The notes under the pieces: generated by a model
The model's database searches: none
What the model was told of the DNA's origin: nothing
Seen by the model: the letters and a program-made list of their open reading frames with translations, nothing else
DNA from: Allobosea sp.
Lineage (GTDB): Bacteria; Pseudomonadota; Alphaproteobacteria; Rhizobiales; Beijerinckiaceae
Direction of reading: 5' to 3'
Assembly: GCF_030695125.1 (NCBI RefSeq)
Contig: NZ_JAUYTP010000012.1
Span: 1 to 64,000, forward strand
Length of the DNA stretch: 64,000 nucleotides
Position numbers and translations under genes: made by a program
In this document: positions 7,947 to 16,481 of the stretch, piece after piece
Layout: each line of letters starts with the position of its first letter
Position numbering within the stretch: position 1 is the stretch's first letter

Positions 7947-10168
7947 TACATGGCCCCCCCGCCACCGCCACCACCGCCGCCGCGGCTGGTTTCCTTGCCA
8001 GGCAGCGAGATGCCGCGGCTGTCGCGAGTCGTGATGCGCGTGGCCTGCGACAGGATCGAGCTGATGAAATTCGGCGAGGGCTCAACCTTCACCGTCACGT
8101 CCGACTTGGCATCGACCGAGACGCTCGCCGTGATCTGGTCCGGCTTGACCTCGGCCGTCAGCTTGCCGTTGAGGATCTCTTCCGCGCTGGGATAGATGCC
8201 GTCGACGCGAGCCTTGGGGCCTGTCGCGGGAACGGTTTCGCCGATACGCTCGGCCAGCATCTTCAGGCTGGCGATCGCCTCCTGGAGCCTGCCCTCGTCG
8301 ACAGGGCGGCCCTCGGCCTGAGCCCGCCGCTCGGCGATCTCGCGCATGGCCGTCGCGATCACATTCATCGCGCCGTCACGGGCGCCGGCGCCACCGAGCG
8401 CGAAGACATTCGATTCGCCTGTGGCGGTCAGCTTTTCGGCGCGCACGAGCTGGGCCAGGTTCATCACGGCGGCCATCACCTCGCGGCTGGCCTCGCCACT
8501 CGACGAGACCATGTTGTCGGCCGACCCTTGCGTCAGATCGGTCGAAACGCGGGTGCGCGCCCGGGATAATGCCTCGACATCGCGAAAGGCGTCGTTGCCC
8601 CGCGGGTTCAGGCGTTCTTCCTGCGCCGATTTGCGCTCGTCCATCAGGAATCGGACGCGGGCGGAATCACGCTCGCGCCGCTCGGCAGCGGCCTGATCGG
8701 CCTGCATGCGCTTGCGCGCGGTCGTCGCGCCATCGAGCTGGTCGAGATGCGTCGGCTGGCGCCGGCGACCCGCACCGGCAAAGCCACCGTCGCGCATGCC
8801 GTAGATGTCAGAAGAGGGATCGTCGAGCATGCGCTGCCGCTCCTGCGCGCGACGGGCGTTCTCGATCGACTGCTCGGCCCGCGTGAGAGGCCTGTTGCCG
8901 ATGCGCGCGAGGCGCTGCTCGTCCGTCTCGGACGGCTGCAGGGCGGAGTTGACGGCATCCATGGCCGCGGTCGCGTTTTCGGCAACGGCCTTGAACGCCG
9001 GCGAGAGGCGCCGGCCGAGCGAATCCGCCAGCCTGTCGGCGGCGTTCTTGAAGCGGTCGAAGGTGCTCTGGCTGTTGGCGGTTACGCGGGCCAGATCCTG
9101 CGCCACCGTGCCGGCCGAGCTCGACTGCATCGTCTGCGACAGCTTCTGCCACTCGCCGCGATACATCATCAGCGCCTGGACGCCGCGCTTGAACTCCATG
9201 TCGTCGATGATCTCGCCCAGCCGCGAGCGGTCGCCCTTGAGCGCGGTGTCGACAAGGTTCTCGAAGACCTCGACGAGGTTGCGGCCTTCCGCCCTCGCCT
9301 TCTTGAACGCAGCTTCTGAATCGACGCCCAGATTCTTGAAGGCCTTGGTCGTCTTGTCCGACTCCATCTTGGCCAGGACGTTGTTCATGGATGCCACGGC
9401 CTCTTCCGAGGTACCGGCGCCCTTGCGCATGACCTGGAGCATGGCGACGAGATCCGCGAGGCCCTTCTTGCCTTCGAAGCCGATCGCCGAGGCGGCCGGG
9501 CCGAGGCTCGGCAGATAGCGCGCCATGTCCTTCAGCTCGAACTTCCCGGCCTTGCCGCCCGCCGCCATGATGTCGAAGGCGGTCTGCATATCCTTGCCGG
9601 CGATCTTGAAGGACTCGCCGACCGAATCGGCGGTCTTGGCGATGTCAGCGACTTCGGCACCGCTGGCCTGGGCGGTCTGGGCGACGGCCGGCAGGAAGCC
9701 CATGGCCTCGGGAAGAGACCGGCCAGAGGCGACCAGGGCGTCGAGGCCGGCGCGCACCTTGTCGATCGGCAGCGCCGTCTCGCGAGCGAGCTGCTGCAGC
9801 TGTGTCCAGGACGCCTGCTGCGCTTCCGCGGAGGCATCCGCCGTGACGGCGATCCGCGTCATCGCGCGTTCGTTGGTGGCGAAGGCCTTGTTCGCCCCGT
9901 TCAACATGCTGGCGGCGCCATAGACGCCGAAGAGGCCGACGAGGGGGCCGGTGGCGCGCAGGGCCGCGGCGCCCATGCGATCGGTCAGAACGGCGGTGCG
10001 GCTGGCCTGCTGCTGGACGACCTGGTTGCGACGCGACACCGCGCCATTGGCATCCAGCCGGCTGGCGGCGCGGTCAAGCCTGTCGAAGTTCCGGGCGACC
10101 ATGGCCAGCACGGCCGAGGCTCGGTCCTCCGCCGTGAGGACGGCGCGGGCTTCGTTGACGATCGCCAT
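7946..10168 (-). CDS. Tail tape measure protein
   Basis: A 740-aa protein, the longest of the tail cluster, placed just after the tail chaperone frameshift gene as in nearly all long-tailed phages. The N-terminal 350 residues follow the TP901-type pattern, with helical repeats, MTRIAVTADASAEAQQASW, and the ADIAKTADSVGESFKIAGKD segment. A hydrophobic stretch lies near residues 70-85. The last 15 residues are a run of glycines ending AM, probably a flexible tail. Its length would set tail length. Its stop and the next start share one base (TAATG). Confidence 0.93.
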   Translation of the reverse strand: MAIVNEARAVLTAEDRASAVLAMVARNFDRLDRAASRLDANGAVSRRNQVVQQQASRTAVLTDRMGAAALRATGPLVGLFGVYGAASMLNGANKAFATNERAMTRIAVTADASAEAQQASWTQLQQLARETALPIDKVRAGLDALVASGRSLPEAMGFLPAVAQTAQASGAEVADIAKTADSVGESFKIAGKDMQTAFDIMAAGGKAGKFELKDMARYLPSLGPAASAIGFEGKKGLADLVAMLQVMRKGAGTSEEAVASMNNVLAKMESDKTTKAFKNLGVDSEAAFKKARAEGRNLVEVFENLVDTALKGDRSRLGEIIDDMEFKRGVQALMMYRGEWQKLSQTMQSSSAGTVAQDLARVTANSQSTFDRFKNAADRLADSLGRRLSPAFKAVAENATAAMDAVNSALQPSETDEQRLARIGNRPLTRAEQSIENARRAQERQRMLDDPSSDIYGMRDGGFAGAGRRRQPTHLDQLDGATTARKRMQADQAAAERRERDSARVRFLMDERKSAQEERLNPRGNDAFRDVEALSRARTRVSTDLTQGSADNMVSSSGEASREVMAAVMNLAQLVRAEKLTATGESNVFALGGAGARDGAMNVIATAMREIAERRAQAEGRPVDEGRLQEAIASLKMLAERIGETVPATGPKARVDGIYPSAEEILNGKLTAEVKPDQITASVSVDAKSDVTVKVEPSPNFISSILSQATRITTRDSRGISLPGKETSRGGGGGGGGGAM

Positions 10169-10171
10169 GGC

Positions 10172-10338
10172 TCAGACGCCCAGCGCCTGCGACAGGCGCC
10201 AGGCCTGCCAGCGGGTGTGAAGGCGCATCAGCTCGGTCACGCTCAGTCGATCCGGGTCTGTGCGGAGGCCGGCTCCGAAGCGGAGGTCGTCGGAGGCGCG
10301 CTCCTGGGCTTCGCGGCCGCCGCCCCACCGAAAAAATC
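10172..10338 (-). CDS. Tail-chaperone frameshift extension (-1 frame)
   Basis: After a -1 slip at the heptamer at 10330-10336 the ribosome would continue through 52 further codons to a TGA at 10172. This adds an extension that starts RWGGGREAQERASDDLRFG and ends RWQAWRLSQALGV. The sequence is acidic and then basic/Trp-rich, like the E' or T parts of tail chaperones that bind the tape measure. No ribosome-binding site suits an independent start, which supports production only by frameshift. Confidence 0.7.
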
Positions 10339-10608
10339 GAGGAGCACCACCTTCGCCCGCTCGGCCTCGGCCAGCGTGAGCTGGTCGATGATCCCGGCGC
10401 GCAGCTCGTCCTTGATCAGCGCCTTGAGCCAGGCGTCGACCGCACCCCAGTCGATCTCATAGGTGCTGGTCTTGTCCGGGAAGGTGCGCACCACCTCGAT
10501 CGTCGGCAGCGTGCGCAGGATCCGCAGCGTCGGGTCACGGAACTCCAGCTCGGTAACGATCGTCCCCGCCGGCCACTCGCGCTGCTTGTCCAGCGCCAGC
10601 GTCCACAT
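10243..10608 (-). CDS. Tail assembly chaperone (Mu gp41 / lambda G-like)
   Basis: A 121-aa protein starting MWTLALDKQREWPAGTIVTE. The ATG at 10608 overlaps the stop of the tube gene (TGATG). It lies between tube and tape measure, the invariable place of the tail assembly chaperone, which holds the tape measure while the tube polymerises. The middle is a compact alpha/beta part, with a helix at VDAWLKALIKDELRAG. The C-terminal 30 residues are Ala/Pro/Thr-rich and are encoded past the slippery site, so two products are expected. Confidence 0.8.
   Translation of the reverse strand: MWTLALDKQREWPAGTIVTELEFRDPTLRILRTLPTIEVVRTFPDKTSTYEIDWGAVDAWLKALIKDELRAGIIDQLTLAEAERAKVVLLDFFGGAAAAKPRSAPPTTSASEPASAQTRID
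10330..10336 (-). promoter_or_regulatory. Programmed -1 ribosomal frameshift site, T TTT TTC
   Basis: Read on the minus strand in the zero frame, the chaperone gene has GAT TTT TTC GGT, giving the heptamer T TTT TTC, a canonical X XXY YYZ slip site. It is placed exactly before the C-terminal tail of the chaperone. The -1 frame stays open to 10172. GC-rich sequence just downstream (10290-10325) could form a stimulatory structure. Confidence 0.75.
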
Positions 10609-10997
10609 CAGACGGCCCTCTTGCGGTAGTTCGGCTTGGTACACTGGACCTCGAGGCCGGTCGCCTTGCCGTCCTTGAACGAGTCGGACTGCTCGCCGAC
10701 GATCGCAGCCTGCGTCATGTAGTGGACGAGGCCGGCGTGCTCCTCCTCCCAGGTCATGTCGAAGCGGGCGCGGGCGAGCTGGTCCCAGTCGATCTCGCCG
10801 CGGTCGAAGTCGCACATGGCGACGACGGGCGACGGCTCGAAGGAGCGGTTGTGGGCCTGGTGGTCGACCGAAACCTCGCCGCCGATCTTGTAGCCGGACG
10901 GCTTGAGCTTGATCTCGCCCATGGCCTGCAGCGTGCGGCCGGCGAGCGGGCCGGAGCGCACGGTGATGATGACGACGCCATAGTCCTTGCCGGCCAT
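10608..10997 (-). CDS. Phage tail tube protein (Mu gpM-like)
   Basis: A 129-aa protein between sheath and chaperone, the position of the contractile tube protein. It starts MAGKDYGVVIITVRSGPLAG, and includes EIKLKPSGYKIGGEVSVDHQ and FEPSPVVAMCDFDRGEIDWD, with alternating strands typical of tube monomers. It should stack in rings inside the sheath and be pushed through the cell envelope on contraction. A 98-bp gap precedes it, and its stop overlaps the chaperone start. Confidence 0.83.
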   Translation of the reverse strand: MAGKDYGVVIITVRSGPLAGRTLQAMGEIKLKPSGYKIGGEVSVDHQAHNRSFEPSPVVAMCDFDRGEIDWDQLARARFDMTWEEEHAGLVHYMTQAAIVGEQSDSFKDGKATGLEVQCTKPNYRKRAV

Positions 10998-11095
10998 GGT
11001 GGAGAACTCCCGATGTCAGAGGATGGTGACGCCCGGAGCCGGGCGCCGAAGGTCGTGGCCCGGCCGTGGCCAGGCGCGCCGGTCAGGCGGGGACG

Positions 11096-12610
11096 TCAGG
11101 TCTGGGCGCCCGGCGCCAGCTCGCCGACGATGCTCTTGGTCGCGAGGATGTAGAGCGGGTTGGCGCGGAAGATCTTCTGCTCGACATTGAGCCGCACCGG
11201 ATCGCCCGACAGCTCGACCTTGAGCGCCTGCTCGTAGCTGGGGATGTCCTGGACGATCCGCCCGCGCCGGTTCACCTCGGTATAGGCCGAGACGAAGGTC
11301 TTGCGGGCATCCTTGGGCCGGGTCTGGCCGTCGGCGAAGTCCTCCTGGTCGCCGACCAGGCTGTCGTTCTGGTGGGCATTCCAGACATAGTGGCGCTGGT
11401 ACTGCACGACCCAGGCATCGATGCAGGGGCCGTTGATGTCGAGATAGGAGATGTCCTCGAGCCCGGTCGAGGAGCGGCGCTGGAAGGTGGTGATGACGCG
11501 CTCCATCTGGACCGCGCCCTCGGCCGGCACCTGCGGCGAGATGCCGTCGAAATAGAGCAGGTTGCGCTGCTCGTCGGAGAAGACGTCGTCCTCATCCCAG
11601 GGGCCGGTCAGATGCGTCATCGTGCGACCGGTGAGGCCGCGCGCGAAGATCTGCACCTCGGTGATCGAGCGACCGAAGTCGAAGACATGGGCCAGTTCGG
11701 CGCCGAAGCAGGCGGCGATGATCGGCTCGGGCTCGGAGGAGTTGCGCAGGCCGGCCAAGACGCGCTTGCGATCGTTCATCGCGTCGCCCAGCGCGGCCAG
11801 CGTGCCCTGCGAGCCGACGACGGCGCCGACCGCCCAGCCATAGCGCATGGCGAAGGGGCCCCACTGGGTTTCGAGCCAGGCATCGATCGCCGCCAGCGAG
11901 GTGGCGTCGCGATAGGCGGAGATCACCCAGGCATAGTAGCCCGTGCCGACGCCGGCGAGCGCGGCCGCGAGATCCGGCGCGCCGGAGCCGGCCGTGAAGA
12001 CGTTGGTGATGTGGCTGCCCAGCGGCGAGACCTCGCCGCGGCTCCTGAACGAGATCCACTTGGTGGCGTTCAGCATGGTGCCGCCGTTGCGGGCGGTGAC
12101 CGTGACCACGCCGAGCGCGGAAGTGGCCGAGACCATGTCGACGAGGGACTTGGAATCTCCTGCCAGCGTCACGCGGCTGTTGATGGCGGCGGCAATCTTG
12201 GCCGCGACCGTGGTGACCGTGTCGCCGGCGACGACCGTGATCTGGCGCCGGCGGGCATTGCCCAACACCCAGAACGGCCAGGTGCCGACCGGCGGCACCG
12301 TGCCGACCGTGTAGACGTCGGTGGCCTTGGTGGCCGATTCCGGCAGCGGCAGGACGCGATAGTCGAGGAAGGGCCGGGTCAGCTTGGCATAGTTCAGCAT
12401 CGTGCCGAGCAGCGAGCCCGCGCCATAGGCGGCCTCGATATCGTCGCGCGGGCGCTGCGACACGCCGGTCGTGACGGTGGCGCCGGCGGCGACAGGCCCG
12501 ACGATCAGGACCTGCATCGACTGCGAGAAGGGCGGCGTCCCGAGCGCGAACTCGTTCCGGTAGCCCGGCAGCCGCAGCGAGCCGGGGATCTGGTCGAAGG
12601 TGATGGTCAT
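11096..12610 (-). CDS. Contractile tail sheath protein (Mu gpL)
   Basis: A 504-aa sheath protein of Mu type. The N-terminus MTITFDQIPGSLRLPGYRNE has the family's conserved 'IPxxxRxPG..E' pattern. This is followed by MQVLIVGPVAAGATVTTGV and a protruding central domain. The C-terminal part includes SYEQALKVELSGDPVRLNVEQK. Expected role: helical sheath around the tube that contracts after host binding. Length agrees with Mu gpL (about 495). It is preceded by the DUF2635 gene, as in Mu. Confidence 0.93.
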   Translation of the reverse strand: MTITFDQIPGSLRLPGYRNEFALGTPPFSQSMQVLIVGPVAAGATVTTGVSQRPRDDIEAAYGAGSLLGTMLNYAKLTRPFLDYRVLPLPESATKATDVYTVGTVPPVGTWPFWVLGNARRRQITVVAGDTVTTVAAKIAAAINSRVTLAGDSKSLVDMVSATSALGVVTVTARNGGTMLNATKWISFRSRGEVSPLGSHITNVFTAGSGAPDLAAALAGVGTGYYAWVISAYRDATSLAAIDAWLETQWGPFAMRYGWAVGAVVGSQGTLAALGDAMNDRKRVLAGLRNSSEPEPIIAACFGAELAHVFDFGRSITEVQIFARGLTGRTMTHLTGPWDEDDVFSDEQRNLLYFDGISPQVPAEGAVQMERVITTFQRRSSTGLEDISYLDINGPCIDAWVVQYQRHYVWNAHQNDSLVGDQEDFADGQTRPKDARKTFVSAYTEVNRRGRIVQDIPSYEQALKVELSGDPVRLNVEQKIFRANPLYILATKSIVGELAPGAQT

Positions 12611-12652
12611 GGGTCAGGCCTCTGCGGTTGAGGGGCGATCGGGAGCGGGCGG

Positions 12653-12964
12653 TCAGCCCTTTGATTTCGGCGGCCGGGGCAGAAGCGCCGGCAGATCGAC
12701 CGCCACTGCGGATTCCGGCTCGGGGGCTTCCGGCGCTGCGGCTTCCGGCCCGCTAGCTTCCGGCGCCGGGGTTTCCGGCTCAGCCTCGATCTCTGGCTCG
12801 TGCGCGGCGAGCGTCACATCGCCATCGCGCTCGAGGCGCAGCCAGTAGGTCGAGCGAGGCACGCCGCGCAGGATGTGGGTTTCCGGCAGGAGTGAGCCCT
12901 CCTGGTCACGGACGCGGCGGCCGGGCTGCGGGCGGACATCGACGAGGGTGGCGGTGGGGCTCAT
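12653..12964 (-). CDS. DUF2635 phage protein (Mu gp38-like) with Pro/Glu/Ala tail
   Basis: A 103-aa protein just upstream of the sheath gene, where Mu has gp38. The first 55 residues fit DUF2635: VDVRPQPGRRVRDQEGSLLP, then VPRSTYWLRLERDGDVTLA, ending in a strand. The C-terminal half is a low-complexity run of PEA/PEP units (PETPAPEASGPEAAAPEAPE) that is not part of the core domain. Function is unknown. Its stop is 42 bp before the sheath start. Confidence 0.75.
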   Translation of the reverse strand: MSPTATLVDVRPQPGRRVRDQEGSLLPETHILRGVPRSTYWLRLERDGDVTLAAHEPEIEAEPETPAPEASGPEAAAPEAPEPESAVAVDLPALLPRPPKSKG

Positions 12965-13761
12965 GGAAGCGGATCCTCCGGATCGAGCGTGACGGTGAAG
13001 TCGGGTGTGGACGGCGCCGGCGTCGCCGGCACGGGCGCCGCGGCGCCCTGGGCGATGCTGGTGACGGCGAAATCGGTCTGCCCGGCGAGGCCGGAGCGGA
13101 TCAGGACATTGGCAGAGAGCCTGGCGCGCGTGGCCTGCATGCGCTCGAGCGCCAGCACGGCCCGGGCGCGCACCGGCGAGGCGGAGGGCAGCCCGTCACG
13201 CATGATGGCCAGCGCCTTCTCGCCATCGCCGAGCGGCTCGACGAAATAGGAGTTGGCGAGCACGGCGAGCTTTTCGCCGGTCTCGGACGCCGGATAGGGC
13301 TCGGCATCGAGCTTGGTGATCCGCTTCGACACCTTGCGGAACAGCGGATCGGCCTGGAGCGTCGCCCAGGCCTGCTCCTGCAGGATGGCCAGCATATCGG
13401 CCAGCTCCTGGTCGAGCAGGTCGGCGGCTTCCGCGTCGAACTCATCCCCGCCCTCGGTCTCGAAGGTCTGGCGCGAGGTGACCTGCGCCGAAAGGACGAG
13501 GCGGACGCTGTTGTCGAAGCCGCGGCGGGCATCGCTGGCGCCGTCCTGGGCCGAGAAGGCATTGCCCTCGACCGCCTCGGCCGCGAAGACGATCAGCGGC
13601 GTGCGCTCGCCTCCGCGCCCGTCGAGCAGATCGAAGCGCGAATCGAAAACCCGGTCCCGGGCCAGGGTCGGCCAGGTTGCGGCCTCGATGTCCTCCGGCG
13701 CGACATAGGGCGCGAGCGCAGCGCTGACGGCCAGGCGCAGGGCCATCACGGCGAGGCTCAT
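12961..13761 (-). CDS. Head-tail connector or tail completion protein, function not established
   Basis: A 266-aa protein between head genes and tail genes. It begins MSLAVMALRLAVSAALAPYV, has acidic helices (EAADLLDQELADMLAILQEQ) in the middle, and ends in a Pro/Thr-rich tail (VPATPAPSTPDFTVTLDPED). The location, after the head-tail joining protein and before sheath-proximal DUF2635, is where tail terminators are found. I do not recognise a family. The start overlaps the previous stop by four bases. Confidence 0.65.
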   Translation of the reverse strand: MSLAVMALRLAVSAALAPYVAPEDIEAATWPTLARDRVFDSRFDLLDGRGGERTPLIVFAAEAVEGNAFSAQDGASDARRGFDNSVRLVLSAQVTSRQTFETEGGDEFDAEAADLLDQELADMLAILQEQAWATLQADPLFRKVSKRITKLDAEPYPASETGEKLAVLANSYFVEPLGDGEKALAIMRDGLPSASPVRARAVLALERMQATRARLSANVLIRSGLAGQTDFAVTSIAQGAAAPVPATPAPSTPDFTVTLDPEDPLP

Positions 13762-14177
13762 AACTCTTCCCTCGCCTTCAGGGCCTGCAGATCGAGACGG
13801 ACATGGCCGGTGGCGTCTCCGCCCGGCGGGTTGGAGATGCGGAACTTCCGGGGCACCGCCGGCGCGGTCACCACCTCCTCGACGACGTCATGCTGCCTGA
13901 TCCTGCCGCCGGTCGGGTTCTCCCAGACCGTCAGCGCCAGGTCGTCACCGAGGATGCCGGGGGAGCGACCGGTCTCGAAGGCGTTCACCTCGGCGACGCG
14001 GCCATCGGCCTTGTCGGGCGCGAAGAGATGCGCCTTGATCTCGAAGGGCGCCCGCGTGGTGTCGACGACCGGCCGCTCCTGGCCGGTCTTCACGCGCGGC
14101 AGAACCCGCCACGGGACGGCATAGGTGCGGGCCACGGTGGCGCGGGAGCGCGCCACCGCATCCTGGAAGACCGTCAC
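13758..14177 (-). CDS. Putative head-tail joining protein
   Basis: A 139-aa protein directly after the major capsid gene. It begins MTVFQDAVARSRATVARTYA, followed by beta sequence (PFEIKAHLFAPDKADGRVAE) and GHVRLDLQALKAREEL at the C-terminus. Genes at this spot usually encode adaptor or stopper proteins that finish the head and receive the tail. No family is recognised, and the assignment is positional only. Confidence 0.55.
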   Translation of the reverse strand: MTVFQDAVARSRATVARTYAVPWRVLPRVKTGQERPVVDTTRAPFEIKAHLFAPDKADGRVAEVNAFETGRSPGILGDDLALTVWENPTGGRIRQHDVVEEVVTAPAVPRKFRISNPPGGDATGHVRLDLQALKAREEL

Positions 14178-14187
14178 GCGTGCCGGC

Positions 14188-15222
14188 TCAGTTCGAGCTG
14201 ACGATCTCGACCAGCGCCTCGGGGCGCTTGACGATCGGCAGCGGGTTGGACTGGCTCTTCATCTCGGCACCTTCGCCGTGCTTGAGGACTTCCTCGGAGA
14301 TGAAGATCTCCATGCCGGGTTCGTTCACCGCCTCGATGTGGTGCGGCGGCGCGTCATAGGTCGTGAACATCTCGGTGGTGCCGGCGGGGTAGGCGACGCC
14401 CAGCGTCGGCGACATCAGCGCTTCGTTCGTCAGGACGTCGTTGACCTTGACCGGGACCTGGCCGACCGATTCACGCAGCAGCAGGGTGCCGGTGTCGATG
14501 ATGCGGCCGAAGTCCTGGCCGAGGCGATGCCGCTCAAGCTTGACCAGTTCCTGCGCGGAGGGTGTGTTGAGCCAGTACTTCTCAAACTTCGCGTGCTTCA
14601 GCAGTCGGTTCATCAGGGTCGAGCCGATGACCACCTCGACGCGGCTGACCGTGTCGCCCTGGACGCCGGTCAGCACCGAGGTCCGGATTTCCTCGAACTT
14701 GTCGACGATCTCGGTCGTGTTGGTGCCGAGCACCAGGTCGACCGTCTTCTTGGCGATGCCGAAGAAGGCGTAGAGATCGACGATCGTCTTGCCGTTGCCG
14801 TCCTTCACCAGGCCCTTCAGCGCCGCGAACTTCAGGTATTCGCGGGTGATGGCGTGCTGCCGGCGCAGCTTCATCAGCTTCTTGGCTGTCGCCATTTCGA
14901 CCGTCATCGGCATGGCGCGCCCGTCGACGATCGCCGCCTTGTTCTGCAGGTCGAGCGGGCCGATCGTGTCCATGATCGGGAAGTGCGGCACCTCGACGTA
15001 GAATATCTTCTCGCCGTCCGAAGCCGCTTCAGCGCCCCGGGCCCCGCGGGGGACCGAGGGCAGGACGCGGATCTGGTTGCCGACACGGTGGATGCCGACG
15101 ACGGTGGAAGAGATCGGCTCGGCCGGGAAGAGGTTGAGCGCGTTCAACATGCCGTAGTCGGACGGGATCAGGTTGACCTGATTGGTCAGGGTGACGGAAT
15201 CGAACGGAAAGACGAATTCCAT
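14188..15222 (-). CDS. Major capsid protein, lambda gpE family
   Basis: A 344-aa protein whose length and patterns match the lambda gpE capsid family. It starts MEFVFPFDSVTLTNQVNLIP, contains GIHRVGNQIRVLPSVPRGAR (the family's 'RG' segment), IMDTIGPLDLQNKAA, and the Phe/Tyr-rich MFTTYDAPPHHIEAVNEPG near the end. HK97-like fold expected, forming the icosahedral shell. It is followed by the joining gene and preceded by the decoration protein, the lambda D-E order. Confidence 0.93.
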   Translation of the reverse strand: MEFVFPFDSVTLTNQVNLIPSDYGMLNALNLFPAEPISSTVVGIHRVGNQIRVLPSVPRGARGAEAASDGEKIFYVEVPHFPIMDTIGPLDLQNKAAIVDGRAMPMTVEMATAKKLMKLRRQHAITREYLKFAALKGLVKDGNGKTIVDLYAFFGIAKKTVDLVLGTNTTEIVDKFEEIRTSVLTGVQGDTVSRVEVVIGSTLMNRLLKHAKFEKYWLNTPSAQELVKLERHRLGQDFGRIIDTGTLLLRESVGQVPVKVNDVLTNEALMSPTLGVAYPAGTTEMFTTYDAPPHHIEAVNEPGMEIFISEEVLKHGEGAEMKSQSNPLPIVKRPEALVEIVSSN

Positions 15223-15301
15223 GACGGGACTCCAGGAGTGAGAGCCCGCGCATGGCGGGCGAGGTTATGGGGCTTCGGTGGGAGGGCGCTCGGCGCGGCG
15301 G

Positions 15302-15955
15302 TCAGGTCGCGCGGGCGAGGATCATTCGGGCGGCCAGCGCGGTGATGGCGGCCGCCTTGTCGGGCGCCGAGATGCCGGACTTGAAGGTCAGCTCCTCGAG
15401 CACGACGATCGCGCCCCATTTCACGCCGAGCGCGACGACGTCAGTCCTGGTGGCATCGACCGCCTCGCCGAGAACGCCGGCGGCGACCTGCGAGCCGTCG
15501 ACGGCGGCGGGATCGTGCGGCTTCCACTTCTGGGTGCCGGCCGCTACCGTGACGTCGAAACCGTCGCCGGCGACCATCGGCGTGCCACCGGCCGTCATGG
15601 TGAAGCCGATGTCGTCGGCGAAGGAGACGCCGGTCGCGCCGTCCCCGATGACGTCGCCATTGGGCTTCTCGACCCGAAAGGTCGTCGCCGTCAGCATGCG
15701 CACCGTGTAGACGCCGCCGACCGCGCCATCGAGCACGGTGACGGCCGACATGGTGGCGTTGCCGGTGTTGGCACCGGAGGCCTTCACGGCCGAGGTGGCG
15801 GAGCCGAGCGTGGCCTGCCCCATGACGGTGCCGACCTTGAGGATGCCGGAGCCGGAGGCGACGGTGAAGGCATCGAGCGAGAAGTTCGAGTCGTTCACAT
15901 GCTTGATGACGTCGGAGTAGGTCTTCGCCCGCTCCTGGCTGGTGGGGGTGAACAT
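15302..15955 (-). CDS. Head decoration protein (lambda gpD-like)
   Basis: A 217-aa protein upstream of the capsid gene. It begins MFTPTSQERAKTYSDVIKHV and includes VGTVMGQATLGSATSAVKAS, GFDVTVAAGTQKWKPHDPAA and VKWGAIVVLEELTF. The second half follows the D-family pattern, with a final hydrophobic strand and an Ala-rich helix (KAAAITALAARMILARAT). It would sit on the capsid three-fold axes and strengthen the shell. It is longer than lambda gpD (110 aa), like other bacterial prophage homologues with an N-terminal addition. Confidence 0.85.
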   Translation of the reverse strand: MFTPTSQERAKTYSDVIKHVNDSNFSLDAFTVASGSGILKVGTVMGQATLGSATSAVKASGANTGNATMSAVTVLDGAVGGVYTVRMLTATTFRVEKPNGDVIGDGATGVSFADDIGFTMTAGGTPMVAGDGFDVTVAAGTQKWKPHDPAAVDGSQVAAGVLGEAVDATRTDVVALGVKWGAIVVLEELTFKSGISAPDKAAAITALAARMILARAT

Positions 15956-16012
15956 GAGGTCTCTCCTGGAGAGGGCTGAAGGAAAGGCGGCGGTGGTTAA
16001 AGCCGGAGGGCG

Positions 16013-16456
16013 TCAGGCCTTGGGACCGAGCGCCTTCACGGCGGCGGCGAGGCGGGCCGAGGCGTCGGCCTTGTCGGTGGCACCGGCCTGCGGCGCGATC
16101 GCCGGGGCCGGAACCGTGGCGCCGGTCAGGGTGCGGGCCGGGGCGGCCTCGGCCTTCGGCGCCGCCGTCAGCAGCCCGGCGGCGGCTTCGGGCGCGAGAT
16201 CGGTGCCGAAGGCGAGCTGATGGGCGAGCGCGGTGCGCCCCTCCGCCTCGGCATGGCCGACGATCGCCTGGATGCGGGCGCGCTCCTCCGCGCGGGCCTC
16301 GGCGCGGACGGCCGTGACGTCGACGGTGGGCGCCGTCGCCACGGGGGTGGCCGCGACAGGGGCGGCAGCGGCGGCGGGCACTGGGGCGGTCTCGGTGCTG
16401 GCGGCAGGGGCGATCGTGGCCGCGGCTTCGCGGGCCATGGTGGCGAGGTTCGACAT
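16013..16456 (-). CDS. Capsid scaffold-like protein
   Basis: A 147-aa protein. The start chosen is ATG 16456 (MSNLATMAREAAATIAPAAS). The N-terminal third is Ala/Pro/Val-rich and disordered. The central RAEARAEERARIQAIVGHAE and GRTALAHQLAFGTDLAPEAA match the C-terminal scaffold region usually fused to S49-type prohead proteases in lambda-like phages. Here it is a separate gene 25 bp after the protease gene, analogous to lambda Nu3. It would guide capsid assembly and then be cleaved away. Confidence 0.78.
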   Translation of the reverse strand: MSNLATMAREAAATIAPAASTETAPVPAAAAAPVAATPVATAPTVDVTAVRAEARAEERARIQAIVGHAEAEGRTALAHQLAFGTDLAPEAAAGLLTAAPKAEAAPARTLTGATVPAPAIAPQAGATDKADASARLAAAVKALGPKA

Positions 16457-16481
16457 GGTGCTGTGCTCCAAGGTTACCGGT

